Shown here: piece by piece, positions 62,497 through 64,000 of the stretch
Layout: each line of letters opens with the position of its first letter
Position numbering within the stretch: position 1 is the stretch's first letter
NCBI GenBank assembly: GCA_964631955.1
Contig: CAZWBA010000009.1
Span: 1-64,000 of the forward strand
Origin: CAMLJR01 sp964631955
GTDB lineage: Bacteria; Pseudomonadota; Gammaproteobacteria; Pseudomonadales; CAMLJR01
DNA length: 64,000 bases
Direction of reading: 5' to 3'
Program-made: the position numbers and the translations under genes
The notes under the pieces: model-generated
Told to the model about the DNA's origin: nothing
The model's input: the letters and a program-made list of their open reading frames with translations, nothing else
Databases searched by the model: none

Positions 62497-64000
62497 TCAG
62501 GCGATATCGGTAAATTCGTAATTCATTTCCCGGCTTGGCGCCTGCAGATAATGTCCCTGAATGAAATCCGCGCCCACCTGCCACAGCGTTGCCAGCACCG
62601 ATGCATTTTCCACATACGGCACGATGGTTTTCACACCCGCGGTGCCGATGTCGGCAATCAGATTTTTCAACGATTGCGCATCGCCGCTGGTGTGCAATAC
62701 GCGCGTGAGCGCGCCGTCGATTTGCACGATGTCCGCGCACGCGGTTTTCAGCAGATCCTTTTGCGATTCGGGTACGTGTCCGAAGCCGCTCAGCGAAATG
62801 CGGCAACCCAGCTGGTGAATGCTTTCGCAGAATTTCTGCGCGGCTGGCATGTTGCCGATCACGTCGGTTTCGCGCAGTTGCAGAATGACGCTCGATGGCG
62901 GCAGGCCCGCAGCTTTGAGCGCAACGCCGAGCCATGTCGCCAGCGATTCGTCGAGCACCGAGTTCGCGGTGATGTTGATGACGAGGCGCGTGTCGTTGCC
63001 TTTGCCGCGATTGATCGCGAGCTGCTTGGTCGCTTCGAGCAGAACCCAGCGGTCGAGCTTGGCGTTATTCGCGCTGACGCCGAGGCTTTCGATGAAATTG
63101 TCCGGTAATTCCAGTGTGTCGGTGGCGCCGCGCATGCGCAGCAGCACTTCGTAGTGTTCTCCAGTGGCGCCGCGCAGACTGATGATCGGTTGAAACAGCA
63201 ACGCAAAACGCTGTTCTTCGAGCGCTTCGTCGAGCACGTGCTCGGGATCGCTCACGGTATTTTTCGAAACCTGCGCGCGCGTTGCCACGCGTTGCAGATG
63301 CACGCGCTCGCCGTTGCTGTTGGCGCGCGCCTTTTCTTCGGCTTCGAATGCTTTATCGAGCGTGACGGTCGCGGTGTTGTGGCCGATGACGGCGATGCCG
63401 ATGCTGCACGTCACTGCGGGCGAGAATTCGCTGGCGGCGACATCGCTGCAAAAATTGCGCGCCTGTTCGAGCACACTGTTTTCTTCGCCGCCATCGAGCA
63501 CCATCGCAAAGCCGCCATCGGCGACGCGCGCCAGCAGCGCGGGCACGAAAGCGGTATTTTCGCGCAGGAATCGGGCGAAATCGGCGCTCAGGTCGATGCT
63601 GGCATCGAAACCGATTTCGCGACGCAATTCAGCGAATTTATCGATGGTGATGAATAACAGCCAGCCTTTGCTGCGTTTTTCCAGTTGTTCGAGCAGATAA
63701 CGGCGCGTGAATAATTGTGTGTCGGCATCGTTGTCGCTGCTGCCACCCGCGGCGGCGCTGGCGTGATCGCTGACGATCAGTTGCGTGCAGGCATCGCCAT
63801 CGTAAGTTGAATTGAGCAGACGCACGCTGGTGGAGAAGGTTTCGCCGTCGTTGTGCTGGCCGGTGCAGGCGAACTCTGCCTCGACGCCACTTTTCAGCGC
63901 GGTTTTGAAGCCGTCCTGATCGGCCGCCGTGAGCAGGTCGACGATGGGCACGCAATCGATTTCGGTTTCGTCGTCGTAGCCAAAGCGGTCGGCAAATAAT
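62497..64000 (-). CDS. fimX: FimX-like PAS-GGDEF-EAL protein, truncated by the window edge
   Basis: At least 500 residues seen, open to the right edge, so the N terminus lies outside. A PAS-like segment is followed by a degenerate GGDEF domain (core ADGGF instead of GGDEF) and an EAL domain whose signature is degenerate (YEVLLRMRG; EVL in place of EAL). Both matches agree with FimX of Pseudomonas, which binds c-di-GMP without turning it over and controls type IV pilus assembly. Catalytic activity is therefore unlikely. A FilP-type relative is the alternative. Confidence 0.85.
   Translation of the reverse strand, partial: LFADRFGYDDETEIDCVPIVDLLTAADQDGFKTALKSGVEAEFACTGQHNDGETFSTSVRLLNSTYDGDACTQLIVSDHASAAAGGSSDNDADTQLFTRRYLLEQLEKRSKGWLLFITIDKFAELRREIGFDASIDLSADFARFLRENTAFVPALLARVADGGFAMVLDGGEENSVLEQARNFCSDVAASEFSPAVTCSIGIAVIGHNTATVTLDKAFEAEEKARANSNGERVHLQRVATRAQVSKNTVSDPEHVLDEALEEQRFALLFQPIISLRGATGEHYEVLLRMRGATDTLELPDNFIESLGVSANNAKLDRWVLLEATKQLAINRGKGNDTRLVINITANSVLDESLATWLGVALKAAGLPPSSVILQLRETDVIGNMPAAQKFCESIHQLGCRISLSGFGHVPESQKDLLKTACADIVQIDGALTRVLHTSGDAQSLKNLIADIGTAGVKTIVPYVENASVLATLWQVGADFIQGHYLQAPSREMNYEFTDIA

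Noticed and set aside
1..64000. tRNA, rRNA, prophage, insertion sequences or CRISPR arrays
   Set aside because: Intergenic gaps were read for tRNA T-loop motifs, transposase frames and regularly spaced repeats; none was found. The dispersed palindromes carry no protein and are not regularly spaced.

Overview
The window looks like part of a gammaproteobacterial chromosome, possibly from a Xanthomonadales- or Steroidobacter-like lineage; the exact taxon cannot be settled from the sequence alone. The reasons are gene orders typical of the class (ribD-ribE-ribBA-ribH-nusB-thiL-pgpA, argS-SPOR-hslV-hslU-DUF971, xseB-ispA-dxs) and a FimX-like protein. Most of the DNA is GC-rich. Two stretches are visibly AT-richer: the leader of an integron integrase at the left edge, and an orphan secreted-protein gene near 61.1 kb.

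Layout. At 1-1.4 kb lies an integron integrase gene under an apparently perfect LexA box; its cassette array, if there is one, should lie left of the window. From 1.3 to 7.3 kb are envelope genes (NlpC/P60 lipoprotein, a large DUF748/AsmA-like protein, LemA and two TPM-domain proteins). RNase II, PhoH and two tandem TetR paralogues follow to 13 kb. From 13 to 19.5 kb, on the minus strand, is a riboflavin operon controlled by an FMN riboswitch, continuing into nusB, thiL and pgpA, with nrdR and glyA upstream. From 21 to 34.7 kb are housekeeping genes (ettA, PilZ, malic enzyme, rpmE, priA, a D,D-carboxypeptidase, argS, an FtsN-like SPOR protein, hslVU, a thioesterase, DUF971, a small outer-membrane barrel).

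From 34.8 to 42 kb is a cobalamin assimilation locus: PduO-type adenosyltransferase, CobU, CobT, CobC, CobQ, and BtuB behind a cobalamin riboswitch. A btuF-btuC-btuD transport operon at 57.4-60.1 kb completes uptake. Together they describe salvage and nucleotide-loop assembly; cobS is not in the window. From 42 to 53 kb is a mixed segment (panE, yajQ, L,D-transpeptidase, DUF4442, CAP protein, a YbaK-HDOD fusion, rlmA, GlxA-type regulator, sterol desaturase, amino-acid decarboxylase). A stand-alone GTP cyclohydrolase II (ribA) at 52.6 kb explains why the RibBA protein can carry a degenerate cyclohydrolase half. The isoprenoid genes dxs, ispA and xseB follow. The right end holds an HNH protein, a two-gene accessory pair (an unrecognised secreted protein and a lipoprotein combining an STN-like domain with HEAT repeats), and a truncated FimX-like gene running off the edge.

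The window is also dotted with palindromic intergenic repeats of at least three families. Some have shaped coding ends: one supplies the RNase II stop codon, and another lies inside the 5' end of a TPM-protein gene. No tRNA, rRNA, CRISPR array, transposase or prophage was seen. The best candidates for something undescribed are the secreted-protein/STN-HEAT lipoprotein pair and the SOS-controlled integron edge.
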